From Siphonodentalium dalli (Eukaryota > Mollusca > Scaphopoda > Gadilida > Siphonodentaliidae), in assembly GCA_032622095.1 (NCBI GenBank), contig CP136064.1, positions 189,831,794-189,895,793 of the forward strand: DNA of 64,000 bases. The letters are read 5' to 3'. Position 1 is the first letter of the stretch; the number at the start of each line of letters is the position of its first letter. Below the pieces are notes generated by a model. That model ran no database searches and had not been told where the DNA came from. It was given only the letters and a program-made list of their open reading frames with translations. Below are positions 34,294-44,995 of this stretch, piece by piece. Both the position numbers and the translations under genes were made by a program.

Positions 34294-35405
34294 CTAGCAG
34301 GTTAGCCCGCCACTGGCGGCATTCGTCCCATGGCTTTGTTTCAGAAACATGACATTTTTGAATATGAATTTAATGTTTTTTAAATTTAATATATTTTGTT
34401 TCTGAATTGTTTTTTTATTGTTAATTTTTTTAAATTTTAAATTGTTTTAATTAAATTGTAAATTGTTTTAATTATTTTTTTTGTTTCTGGCGGAAAAATT
34501 AACCCGTAGAAATCCCCCCTTCCTAGGAACGACAGACAACGCATTCTTTGTTTCGTGAAATCTCTCTACGATAACATTGCATTGAATTTAAAACAAACGC
34601 TTCCCGTCGGGAAATCTGTCTGCATAATATTTTGAGTCTGCCGTACCCGTCGTAATGTCGTGAAATCTCTCTGCATAATAGATAACATTGCATTGAATCT
34701 GTTGTTGGCATTCAGGGCTTCGGGTCGTTGTTGTTGGCATCACGGCTCCCCCGAAAACTCTCACATTGCCGAAAACGTGTATTTAGTAATATCGTTGTTG
34801 TTGATATTTACGGCTTGGGGGCTATTTTCTTATTTAGCAAGTTAGAGCTCAATCGGTTCGAGTCTATAAAGGACACACTCATATATATGACACTTCCCGT
34901 GGGTAGCAAGTTTGAGCTCAATCGGCATTCCCTGGAATTTCCCGTAGATTGGCAGATTCCAGTAGCTTTATAACGGTATATCTGGGGAGAAATCTGATGC
35001 TATATTCGTGATTATCTGGGATGATTTCGGTATATAACTATATACTGTAAAAACAAAGCGCGCCATCCGTGCTCGCAGGGAATAAATTTCGAGCGATAAC
35101 GTTTGCGTTCCCGTATAACTCTGCAGATGCGAATAACGTTGAATGGGAAACAGACGCTCTTTATAGAGATGCGTCAAAAACAAACGCTCATTAAATGATC
35201 ACTTGATTACCCACCGCCGTGCCTTTGCGGTGATTTGAGATTGGAGAACAGGTGCTCTGAGCTTCCCTAAACCGCGACCACGGTCGTGTCGGTGGGATTT
35301 GACACTTACATAGGAAGTTTGAGCTCAATCTTTACACGCGTTTTGGATTCTATGAAGTACATACATACATATATATATACGAAGTCTCAAAATATATAGT
35401 ATAGA
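34294..35405 (-). mobile_element. Helitron-like unit M1 (minus), 1.1 kb
   Basis: Read on the minus strand, the unit begins TCTATACTATATATTTTGAG at 35405 and ends CTAG at 34294-34297. A perfect CCGCCA-g-TGGCGG hairpin (34307-34319) lies about ten bases before the end. TC start, subterminal hairpin and CTAG end, with no inverted repeats, are the marks of Helitrons. There is no Rep/helicase coding. AT-rich tracts at 34380-34490 and short AACGCTC motifs near 35155-35190 lie inside. Confidence 0.62.
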
Positions 35406-36237
35406 CTAGCATGTTAGCCCGCCACTGGCGGCGTTAGTCAGAAACATGACAATATTGTTTTTTTTTTAATTTCCAATTTTTTTAATTAATATTTTAATAA
35501 AATTTTTTTTAAACCGATTTGACCTTGATTTGATCATTTTCAAGGTCAAGGTCAGGTCGGGGTCACAATTTAACCCGTACATTACACTTCCCGTAGGTAG
35601 CAAGTTTGAGCTCAATCAGTTCGAGTCTATAAAGGACACACACATATATATCATTTGTGGGTACCCGTTTCAAGGTGAAGATCACCTAGGGCGGATAAAC
35701 TGACCCGATCCGCGTTCCTAGGAAGCCCTAAGTACGTAAGAATCACACAACACGCTCATGTCTGTATTCTAACGCACACGCCCAGACCAGGTCAAGGTCA
35801 GGTCGGGGTAACAATTTAACCCGTCCACGACAATTCCCGTAGGTAGCAAGTTTGAGCTCAATCAGTTCGAGTCTATAAAGGACACACACATATATATCAA
35901 TTGTGGGTACCTGTTTCAAGGTGAATATCACCTAGGGGGGGGGGGGGGGGGACTGACCCGATCCGCGTTCCTATGAAGCCCTAAAGTACGTAAGAATCAC
36001 ACAACACGCTCATGTCTGTATACTAACGCACACGCCCAGACCCAGACGTAAGAATCACATTACGCACATGCGCTCTTTATCAATTACACTGCGGATAGGA
36101 ACTATCAACGCTATTAACCCCCACCGTGTTTGCGGTGATTTTATTGATTGGGAGTGGAGAATGAGTGCTCAGAGCTTGTCCAAAGATCCGACCAGTCGTT
36201 TTCGATTCTATAAAGTACCCACACACATCTCATATAT
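35406..36237 (-). mobile_element. Helitron-like unit M2 (minus) with a 246-bp internal direct repeat
   Basis: The 3' end is CTAG at 35406-35409, preceded on the minus strand by the same CCGCCA-g-TGGCGG hairpin as M1. A direct repeat of 246 bp (about 35545-35790 and 35791-36040) carries GGTCAGGTCGGGGT, AGTTCGAGTCTATAAAGGAC and GACCCGATCCGCGTTCCTA. In the second repeat a G17 tract (35935-35951) replaces the CGGATAAA-type spacer of the first. The 5' end is truncated against unit H0. Confidence 0.58.
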
Positions 36238-36888
36238 ATTTTGAAGACCTCTGTCTGTTTGTTTGTCTGTCTGTCTGTCTGTATGTTTGTCTGTATGTTT
36301 GTCATTAATACAAATCTACGATTCTCGACCGATCGGGACGAAACTTGGTACGTGTGTGTAGTTTGACCAGGCGGTGGACGTTGTCGTATTGGCGAGCCCG
36401 TGCGACGCCCGTGCAGCGCATGCGCAGACGAGATCTCGGAAACGGGTGGAGCTATCGACTTGAAATTTGGTATGTGAATGTATCCTGCCCCGGATACGAA
36501 TTTTATCGGGTCGCCGAGCCCGTGCGACGCCAGCTTCGCGCATGCGCAGACCAGATCTCGGAAACGGGTGGAGCTAACGACTTGAAATTTGGTATGTGAA
36601 TGTATCTTGCCCCGGATATGAATTTTATCGGGTCGCCGATCTCGTGCGACGCCAGATTCGCGCATGCGCAGACGAGATATCGGGAACGGGTGGAGCTATC
36701 GACTTGAAATTTGGTATGTGAATGTATCCTGCCCCGGATACGAATTTTATCGGGTCGCCGAGCCCGTGCGACGCCAGCTTCGCGCATGCGCAGACCAGAT
36801 CTCGGAAACGGGTGGAGCTAACGACTTGAAATTTGGTTTTTGAATAGCCCGGATGAATAGCCCGGACAACGTCGGGCTCATCGGCTAG
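36238..36888 (+). mobile_element. Helitron-like unit H0 (plus) with 122-bp tandem repeats
   Basis: Starts A|TCTCATATATATTTTGAAG, runs through a (TCTG)n microsatellite (about 36244-36300), and ends with the hairpin CCCGGACaacGTCGGG and CTAG at 36885-36888. The body holds four tandem units (starts at 36394, 36516, 36638 and 36760) of exactly 122 bp. Each contains CGTGCGACGCC, GCGCATGCGCAGAC and ACTTGAAATTTGGTATGTGA. Minus-strand frames that repeat with this unit are not genes. Confidence 0.68.
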
Positions 36889-37510
36889 TCTATTATATAT
36901 TTTGGAAGATCTGTGTGTCTGTGTGTCTGTCTGTGTGTCTGTCTGTGTGTTCGCGATGAACTCAAAAACGGCCCACCCGATTTCGATTAAACTTGGTATG
37001 TGGGGGTATTTTCGGCCGGGGACGAACATAAGCATATTAATTTGTCCGTGCGACGTGACCTTGACCTTGAAATCGGGTCATTTCAAGGTCAAACGCCCGA
37101 ATATCACGGGATTTCGATGAAACTTGGTATGTGGGGGTACTTTCTTATGGCGAGTCTCATAAGCATATTCATTTGCCCGTGCGTCGTGACATTGACCTTG
37201 AAATCGGGTAACTTCAAGGTCAAATCGCCAATTTTGATGGGATTTCGACGAAATTTGATACGTGGGGCTAGTTTTGTCCACTGATTGTTTTGGATGGGTC
37301 CAGTCATGACCCCGACCAGACCTTGACCTTCAAAATGATCAATTCAAGGTCAAATCGGGTAAAACCGGATGGATTTCGACGGGCACGTTTGTCGGGTACT
37401 TTTGTCCGGGCAGTGTTTTTGAACTGGTCAAATCGTGACCCCACTTGACCTTGACCTTCAAAATGGACAATTCAAGGTCAAAGCCCGGACGAAGTCGGGT
37501 CACCTTCTAG
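36889..37510 (+). mobile_element. Helitron-like unit H1 (plus)
   Basis: Starts TCTATTATATATTTTGGAAG directly after the CTAG of H0. Then come a (TGTC)n tract, TTCGCGATGAACTC, three diverged modules with GATTTCGA(T/C)GAAA(C/T)TTG, and an end hairpin CCCGGACgaaGTCGGG with CTAG at 37507-37510. It contains at least seven exact TCAAGGTCA/TGACCTTGA sites. Non-coding. Confidence 0.72.
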
Positions 37511-38131
37511 TCTATTATATATTTTGGAAGATCTGTTTGTGTGTCTGTGTGTCTGTGTGTGTGTCTGTGTGTTCGCGATGAACTCGAAAACGGTCGAGCC
37601 GATTTCGATGAAACTTGGTATGTGGGGGTATTTTCTGTCGGGAAGTGGCATAGGCCTATTAATTTGCCCGTGCGACGTGACATTGACCTTTAAATCGGGT
37701 CATTTCAAGGTCAAACGCTCGAATATCACGGGATTTCGATGAAACTTGGTATGTGGGGGTAATTTCTTATGGCGAGTCTCATAAGCATATTCATTTGCCC
37801 GTGCGACGTGACATTGACCTTGAAATCGGGTCAATTCAAGGTCAAATCGCAAAATTTTATGGGATTTCGACGAAATTTGATACGTGGGGTTACTTTTGTC
37901 CACTGTGTGTTTTGGACGGGTCAAATCGTGACCCCAACCTGACATTGACCTTCAAAATGATCAATTCAAGGTCAAATCGGGTAAAACCGGATGGATTTCG
38001 ACGGGCACGTTTGTCGGGTACTTTTGTCCGGGCAGTGATTTGGACTGGTCAAATCGTGACCCCACTTGACCTTGACTTTCAAAATGGACAATTCAAGGTC
38101 AAAGCCCGGACGAAGTCGGGTCACCTTCTAG
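37511..38131 (+). mobile_element. Helitron-like unit H2 (plus)
   Basis: Direct tandem copy of H1 (621 bp), with the same TC start, hairpin and CTAG end. The 199-codon frame at 37753-38352 spans the H2/H3 boundary and is an artefact of a repeat with few stops. Confidence 0.72.
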
Positions 38132-38738
38132 TCTATTATATATTTTGGAAGATCTGTCTGTCTGTGTGTGTGTGTGTGTGTGTTCGCGATGAACTCGAAA
38201 ACGGCTCAGCCGATTTCGATGAAACTTGGTATGTGGGGGTATTTTCGGCAGGGGGTGGCATGGGCCTATTAATTTGTCCGTGCGACGTGACCTTGACCTT
38301 GAAATCGGGTAATTTCAAGGTCAAACGCCCGAATATCACGGGATTTCGATGAAACTTGGTATGTGGGGTCCTTTCGTATGGGGAGTCTCATAAGCATATT
38401 CATTTGCCCGTGCGACGTGACCTTGACCTTGAAATCGGTAACTTCAAGGTCAAATCGCCAATTTTGATGGGATTTCGACGAAATTTGATACGTGGGGTTA
38501 CTTTTGTCCACTGATTGTTTTGGACGGGTCATATCGTGACCCCGACCTGACCTTGCCTTCAAAATGATCAATTCAAGGTCAAATCGGGTAAAACCGGATG
38601 GATTTCGACGGGCACGTTTGTCGGGTACTTTTGTCCGGGCAGTGTTTTGGACTGGTCAAATCGTGACCCCACTTGACCTTGAACTTCAAAGTGGACAATT
38701 CAAGGTCAAAGCCCGGACGAAGTCGGGTCACCTTCTAG
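38132..38738 (+). mobile_element. Helitron-like unit H3 (plus)
   Basis: Third tandem copy (607 bp). Ends CTAG at 38735-38738, followed by T, as expected for insertion between A and T. Confidence 0.72.
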
Positions 38739-38786
38739 TATATATATATATTTTATATATATATATATATATAGCTATATATATAG

Positions 38787-38835
<49 letters not shown>
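38739..38835. repeat. (TA)n microsatellite
   Basis: About 95 bp of nearly pure TA with two GC interruptions, directly after the H3 terminus. Confidence 0.9.
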
Positions 38836-38843
<8 letters not shown>

Positions 38844-39280
38844 AAGTTTCAAAATATATAGTAGACTAGCAGATTAGCCCGCCACTCGCGGGATTGGTCC
38901 CATGGCTTTGGTCGATCCATTAATTTTTGTTTTTCAAGGTAACCCCGTACGTCGCTGCCACAGCTGATGTCCGAAATATCGCCAAGGTCATTTGCGGGTA
39001 CCCGTGTCCAGGTCATGTTGGGTGGACAAAATAACCCGACAATGATATTTCCCGTCCCGAGTTCACCATACATAACAAATTTCACATCGATGTCACCGCT
39101 GACTACCGATATATCACCCAAGGTCATTTGTGGGTACCCGTTTCATTATCAAGGTCGAGTCGGTGGACAAACTGACCCGACGAAAATCTCCCCCGTCCCT
39201 TGGAACCCCTAAGTACGAAAAATCGTCTCGATATCCCCAGTTTCCGAGCGAGACGGTCAAATGTCGTATTTTCACTAAAG
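38836..39280 (-). mobile_element. Helitron-like 5' and 3' fragments (minus)
   Basis: On the minus strand a TC start (TCTACTATATATTTTGAAAC) lies at 38865 and runs left into the TA repeat. Just right of it, CTAG at 38866-38869 is the 3' end of another unit, with a CCCGC/GCGGG hairpin at 38878-38891. That unit extends right to about 39280 and ends in the block shared with 34094-34132. Confidence 0.55.
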
Positions 39281-39414
39281 TAGATAAACGCTCTTTAATA
39301 GCGACGCCTCATATACAGAAAGAAGCTTAGTGCATGGACAGTATGGTCAACAAAACCATTATCTGTGGTGGGGGGGGGGGGGGGTCATATTGAGTTTCCA
39401 GGTATAATTATGAA
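39281..39414. repeat. AAACGCTCTTTA motif and G15 tract
   Basis: The motif lies at about 39286-39298 and the poly(G) run at 39370-39384. Confidence 0.7.
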
Positions 39415-39615
39415 CGACCATCCACACTTCAGAGAATGGCATTAAGACAGCAGCGTGTAGTGGACAGAGGATTCTGCATCGAATACTTACTCTCTCTTTG
39501 ATATGACAAATGATTTCCACTTTATTTTGCACACTAATTGACATGGAATGTGAACTATACACGGAATGCTCTGAGACAACAACAAGTATGGCACATTTAT
39601 ACCATACAATAAGAC
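39415..39615. repeat. Dispersed repeat shared with 46795-46995
   Basis: Both copies share GAGAATG(G/A)CATTA, TTTTGCACACTAATTGACAT, GGAATGTGAA(C/A)TATAC, GGAAT and GAGACAACAA in order. No inverted ends were seen; possibly part of a larger element. The minus frames over it have no domain. Confidence 0.65.
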
Positions 39616-40547
39616 ACAAGCGATACAGGGATTTGGCAGTAAGCCCATATGCCATTTCCGCGATATAAAAATTACTTCATGATTTGTTTTTGGTCTCAAT
39701 AATGAATTGTCCGCTCCACAAACACCCGCCAGCATACCCGTGTCTGATCACTGCAGGTCCACTCCCACACACTACATACTCTTGCTATGTGAATGGGAGA
39801 GCACTCTTATTTGTTTTCACTACTCCTTAGATGAGTTATGTATATCAGTTCGTGATGGTGCTCAGTAAAATCATTTGGTTCTATCTGTGAACGTTTGTAG
39901 TGAAATGAAAATGACTGCATTTTCACTGTATACGTAAAGTTAACCGATCCATTAAACAAAGTGTTCACATTTAATGTCCTATTAAGACCGACAAGACAGT
40001 TAATGGAAAATTGACTTTCGTTGCACCCCGGGGGGGGGGGGGGTCAAAGGTTTTTTGGTGTCTATGGAAAGCTTATAGCACCAGGAAAAAAATTTGTCTT
40101 GTTGGCCTTGACAAAAAGTGTCCGTTCGGCCGCTAGGGGGCGTAATCCAAGATGGCCGCCAATATTCCCGCCAAAATAGGAAATCATAGATGGGAAAAGA
40201 CTGTGTGTCAATCAAAACGGGTTTTGCCGCCAATTGAGTTTCATGAAACATTTTAAACACATAAACAAACATTTAAGACATTAAAGTGCTGTAAATAAAG
40301 AGCATTTTATGATTTTATATGATGGGAGTTGTTGGGTTTTTGTGCTTTCTTGCACCTTAATATGACAGTCTGGGAGCTAATGGCGGTACCCTTGCACCCC
40401 AATGGGAGTTAACTGTACCCCACCCATTTTGTTCTTTATTATGTCCTTCAACTTTCTTTTAATGTTAACAAGAACAAAAAGTGGCCGTATAGACTCCAGA
40501 CAAGATGGCGGCCATGATGGCCGCCGTTTTTCAGACCAGACCCCAAG
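39616..40547. other. No recognised gene; G14 tract
   Basis: Poly(G) lies at 40030-40043. From about 40130, GCTAGGGGGCG and AAGATGGC(C/G)GCC motifs suggest old repeat sequence related to the following palindrome. Confidence 0.4.
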
Positions 40548-41172
40548 TCAGTTTGATGCAAATTATAGCTGGAAACTCTAGTAAAATGTATACTAATGTA
40601 TATATTTTCGTGAAGCTAGGACACAATGACACTTCGATAGGGCAAAATTGAAACTCCCAATCCAAAATGGCTGCCAAAATGGCCACCGAAAGTTGAAAAT
40701 ATGACATTTTTTCACTTACATCTTCTAGATCAGTTTATTTTGTTTGTAAATGGTTGAGAAATGAGACTTTATTTTGTATTTTATATATTAACTGATCATT
40801 GGAGCAATAAAATATGAAATTACTGGGCTCCTAGCCCCGTCCGATCCCTCAACAATTCGATTTTACAGAATGCGGTATTAAATTTCACAAAAAATCACAA
40901 TTGGGATTCTAGTCATATTTCTACAAGAAATAAACAGAAATTTGTAATGTAAGTGAGGCATATCATTACCTATGAATATTCCAACTCATTGGAACCAAAA
41001 TTGTTACTTTGGCTCAAAATGGCTGCCAAAAAGACCGTCAAAATATGGGAAATGGTAGATACTGCCTCAGCGTGCCCTGCAATCGCTTACAAGTTGTGGT
41101 TGATGTATACAATTGGCTATTCTGTCTTCTATAATTGAATACTGAATACTGATGCACCATGGTTTATTGTTA

Positions 41173-42128
41173 TGTGCGCTCGCGCAACAGTATGGCGATC
41201 AGACATATTCGTACGTTGGTGTCACCCTACTCCGTTTCACTCCATGACGTCACCAAATACGGCGTAAAACCTCGTGGCGTTCTGAAATTTTTACTGTGCC
41301 GCGTTTTTGCTATGTTTATTTTATGTGTTGTTTTCGATTATTTGTTTGTCGCCGATATCGCCATTTGTCGGGATTCCCTGTTTCTATATTTAAAACTGGC
41401 ATGCTCGTAGTGAGCCTCGATTTCGATTTTTTCTCCCAGGTCAAAATACGTCAGAGTTATGACAAAAATAGATCGACCTACATTTTCTCCATCAGAACTC
41501 TACATCAAAGAGTCTATAGACTATAGATAATTGGGAAGTTTTATCATTTTTGGTTCGTGCGAAGACCTCTTTTTATCGTGCGGGAAAAGAGAGACATTCA
41601 CAACGCGATTTCGTAATTCGACGCAATAGGCTGAATAGCATAACCTTCAGCCGAGTTCCGGGTCAAATACGACGAATGACGTAACACAAAACAAAACGCA
41701 TTTGTTGACACAAACACCGTTTGAAGAGTTTATTATTACATAAAATGATCGTTATTGATTAATTATTGATATTTATTGTTGCATATTGGCTGCTATCAAT
41801 ATTTACACAAATAGTATTAATTATTTCTTATAATTGCTCCTTTGGTCAACTTTGACTATCGGAAGATCAAAATCAAAATATGCCGCTGAAAAAAATGTAA
41901 TCGATATTAAAGTCTCATCCTTTCGGCAACGTGGAATTGGTTTTAATTACTTAAATGATTAATATAGTAATTTGCCTTTTATCTGTGATGAAATGAGAAA
42001 TGGTAATTGTCTTTTTTTGCTAACATTAAATTAAATTAAATAAATTAAGTAAAATACAGTGAAATTATTTTTTTAAATTATTGTTTATTACATTTTTGCG
42101 CACGTTGGCATCTCTCTGAGTGCATTCT
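41173..42128. other. Insertion of about 956 bp inside palindrome copy 2
   Basis: The palindrome sequence breaks after CATGGTTTATTGTTAT and resumes at AGTTACTATTGTCACCAC. The inserted DNA has a CpG-richer left part (GTGCGCTCGCGCAAC) and a very AT-rich right part. Frames at 41159-41410 and 41296-41526 lack domains; the first has two hydrophobic stretches. No inverted ends were seen. Confidence 0.5.
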
Positions 42129-42599
42129 AGTTACTATTGTCACCACTGACATTACCAGAAATATTGGAGTTTTCTCTCACAAACTTGTCAAAAAATATCG
42201 GCAAAAATTCACTTTTCAGGTCTGGATCATTTGTTCAAGTGAAATGTAACAATCTTTGATTTGAAAGGTGATTATTGTTTTGGTCTATCATAATTGTGTC
42301 ACACTACGGCATTAATAAACCATTTTCTCAAGATGGCAACCAAATTTGGTAATAAAATTAATTTCTTTTACATATATCCCGAATATTAATCTCTGCGTTA
42401 TCCGAAAAAGTTAGCAAATTCATTTTAAAGATGCAGTATGGAATTTTTCCGAGAACCTCTTTTGTGATTCTGGCCATATTATTGACAGGAAATGGGCAGA
42501 ACTTTGCGACGGAACTGACATAAAACACAATATGTGGCTATTCTGGCCCATTATGATAAAAATTGATCAACTGGGTACAGGGTGGATGCCAAGATGACA

Positions 42600-44190
42600 G
42601 CCAGTGAGTTACTGTTTGATCATTGGTGAGGTGAATAGGCATATAAGGATTGATTATATGGTTATGAGTGGGGTGTCCATGGTAAGATGTGTAGGTATTC
42701 AAGGAGTGATCGTGATCATGTGTGAGGTGAAACGGTATGCATGGAGTGACTGTATGGTGTATGGTTATATGTACCCAGTGTGGGTGTACCCGGTGTGGCT
42801 GTATGTCCATTGCTATGGTGTATGGACATAACTAGATAAGCTATATGGCCACCTGTGTATTGTTCATGTATATACATAGTGACTGTAAGGTCATGGGCGG
42901 GATTATGACAGGTGGGGTGTATATGTAGACATGTGCTGTATGTATGGCCATGGAGTGTGTGGATAAATCGGGAGCGATTTAATGGTTATGGGTAATATAT
43001 AGGTGTATATGTGTGCATGGAATGACTGTATGGTCATGTTTGAAGTGTATATACATGGAGTAAGCTGGATGGTCATTTGCTATGCGCGTGGGTATATAGG
43101 GCCTGTCATTCTGTTAAAGGGTGGGATGAATATTTACGCGCACCGCGTGTATAACTGGTGGCGAGATTCTATTTTCTCGTGGGCGCTTACATTATCAATG
43201 GGTGTTTTATTAGTTTTATTTATAGAATGGGCATTTTTGGGATGATTAAAAGTCAAACTCAGTGCGAGCTGGAGACAGAGTCCGTTAAAAGGTGTAGTTG
43301 GGGGATTTCAATTTCGTTTATTGTCGTTAATCAACGTTGATTAATTTTGATTTTTGGTTTGTGATAAACTATATGTCAATTACAAATAAAAGAAATTTCT
43401 GCAGCCCACTGGGGGTTGTGGTCGGAGACGGTCGAGTCGGCCGCCGGTTCGTTAATTAGGTGCTGGTTGTTATTGTTATTTTAACGGAATTCTGAGTTGG
43501 CCATTCGCAAAACCAATATATTTTATATTCTACAATTACATTCTTGGGTTTATAATATATGATCTTGAGCGCGTTACCATTTCTGACATTGGTTATATTG
43601 TTATATATGTCGTGGATGGATTATCATTGTGGGTGTGTAGGCAGTATATGTGTGATGATGGATGGCGTGCATGAGTATACAGTGAGTTGCTGAATTGTCA
43701 TGTGTGAGGTGTATATGCATGGAAGGTATGAGTGGTCGTGGTGCTGGTATTGGTATATTGGGAAGGGCTGAATGGCCATTGGCGATGTGTATATGTATAC
43801 CTGGATTGAATCTATGGTCATGGGTGGGCTGTATATGTATTTATTGAGTGGTTATATGACTATTGAGGTGCCGACTATGTATACAGGTAGTGACTGTATG
43901 GTCAATGTTGAGGTGAATAGGTATACAAGGAGTGACTTTATGATCCTGAATGTAGTGCATATGTATACAGAGAGTGACGATATGGTCATATGTCAGATAT
44001 ATGAGTATGCCTGATGTGCATGCACGGTGACTCGTGACTGTATGGTCATTTGTTGTGTGTACGGTATAACCAAGTATGGCTGTGTGGTCATGGGTCAGGT
44101 GTACGGCTATAAAGTGGGTGACTATATATTGTCATTTTTGTGGTGTTTCTGTGAGGTAATATGTGGGTTGTACATGTGAAACCTTGGGTG
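42600..44190. repeat. Minisatellite arm of palindrome copy 2
   Basis: Same degenerate GGTATACA...GAGTGACTGTATGGTCAT units as 13890-15157. It is interrupted at 43137-43615 by unrelated sequence that has no counterpart in the first copy. Confidence 0.72.
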
Positions 44191-44228
44191 TCTCTATCGC
44201 TTTCCAAAATAGCTCAAAGATATGTTAA

Positions 44229-44667
44229 AGGCAAGTGAGGCCTTAGTTGTCGAAAATATTCATATTTGTTCCAATCACCGTAAACAGAAAAACATTAACA
44301 CGCATACAGTTTCGTTCATATATACCATGACCATCGCATAAACAGCATGTTATCATAAAGACCTACTATATTTGACCTAAGCAATAGCCTGATTGTGTTA
44401 CAGAAGACAGCACAATGCTACTGGCTAATCACACACAAATGGCATAAACGCTCTTTATTAGTTACATATCAGGAATTCACCAACAAAGAACGCTCTTTAT
44501 GTTTACCATCGTAATATAAACAAACACCAGAAAAGTAACTTTTTATGCTTTTGTTTACATAACAATGGTCAAACAGATGACAATAACATACTGTTTATGC
44601 GATATTTCTTATTTGTATACGGACAAAGTCTTCTACATTTTGATGTCAGAGTTCTCCATCTTGGTGG
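44229..44667. mobile_element. Inverted copy of the 24750-25244 TTAA element
   Basis: Begins after TTAA (44225-44228) with AGGCAAGTGAGGCCTTA and follows the complement of 25244-24815 closely. The other end is truncated and eroded. It lies at the centre of palindrome copy 2, where the first copy has a 45-base loop. Motif AAACGCTCTTTAT is at about 44447-44459 and AACGCTCTTTATG near 44490. Confidence 0.7.
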
Positions 44668-44995
44668 TCTTTATGTACAATGGAGGAAAGCAATAGCCAC
44701 CCGTTACCACACAGCAACCCCATATATACATAATCACCACACAAATGACAATATAGTCACCCACCGTATACACGTACACCTGACCCATGACCATATAGCC
44801 ATACTTGGTTATACCCGTACACACCACAAATGACCATACAGCCACGAGTTACAATACATGAACACAGGGTATGATCCTACACACGACCCATAACCATATA
44901 ATCACTCCCTGTATACATATTCACCATGTTCATGAACATAAGTCAATCCCTGTATACCCATTCACCTCACCATTGGCCATACGGTCACCACCCTA

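Larger units (their letters stand above)
40548..44995. repeat. Second, diverged copy of the giant palindrome
   Basis: Its left part follows the left arm of the first copy: TATAGCTGGAAA, AACTGATCATTGGAGCAAT, GATCCCTCAA, GTGAGGCATAT, GATGCACCATGGTT, then TTGTCACCACTGACAT, GGCCCATTATGATAA and the minisatellite. The right part (44680-44995) is the short opposite arm starting GGAAAGCAATAGCCACCC. Compared with the first copy it lacks the outer arms. It is interrupted by about 960 bp (41173-42128), about 480 bp (43137-43615) and a TTAA element at the centre (44229-44667). Divergence is far greater than between the 17-20.8 kb tandem units. Confidence 0.75.

Noticed and set aside
36141-37035. Overlapping minus-strand frames of 75-174 codons with repeated RDLVCACA-like segments
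   Set aside because: The repeat period equals the 122-bp DNA repeat, so they reflect tandem DNA rather than a protein.
37753-38352. 199-codon plus-strand frame, the longest in the window
   Set aside because: It crosses the boundary of two tandem Helitron-like units and its translation repeats with the units. There is no domain.
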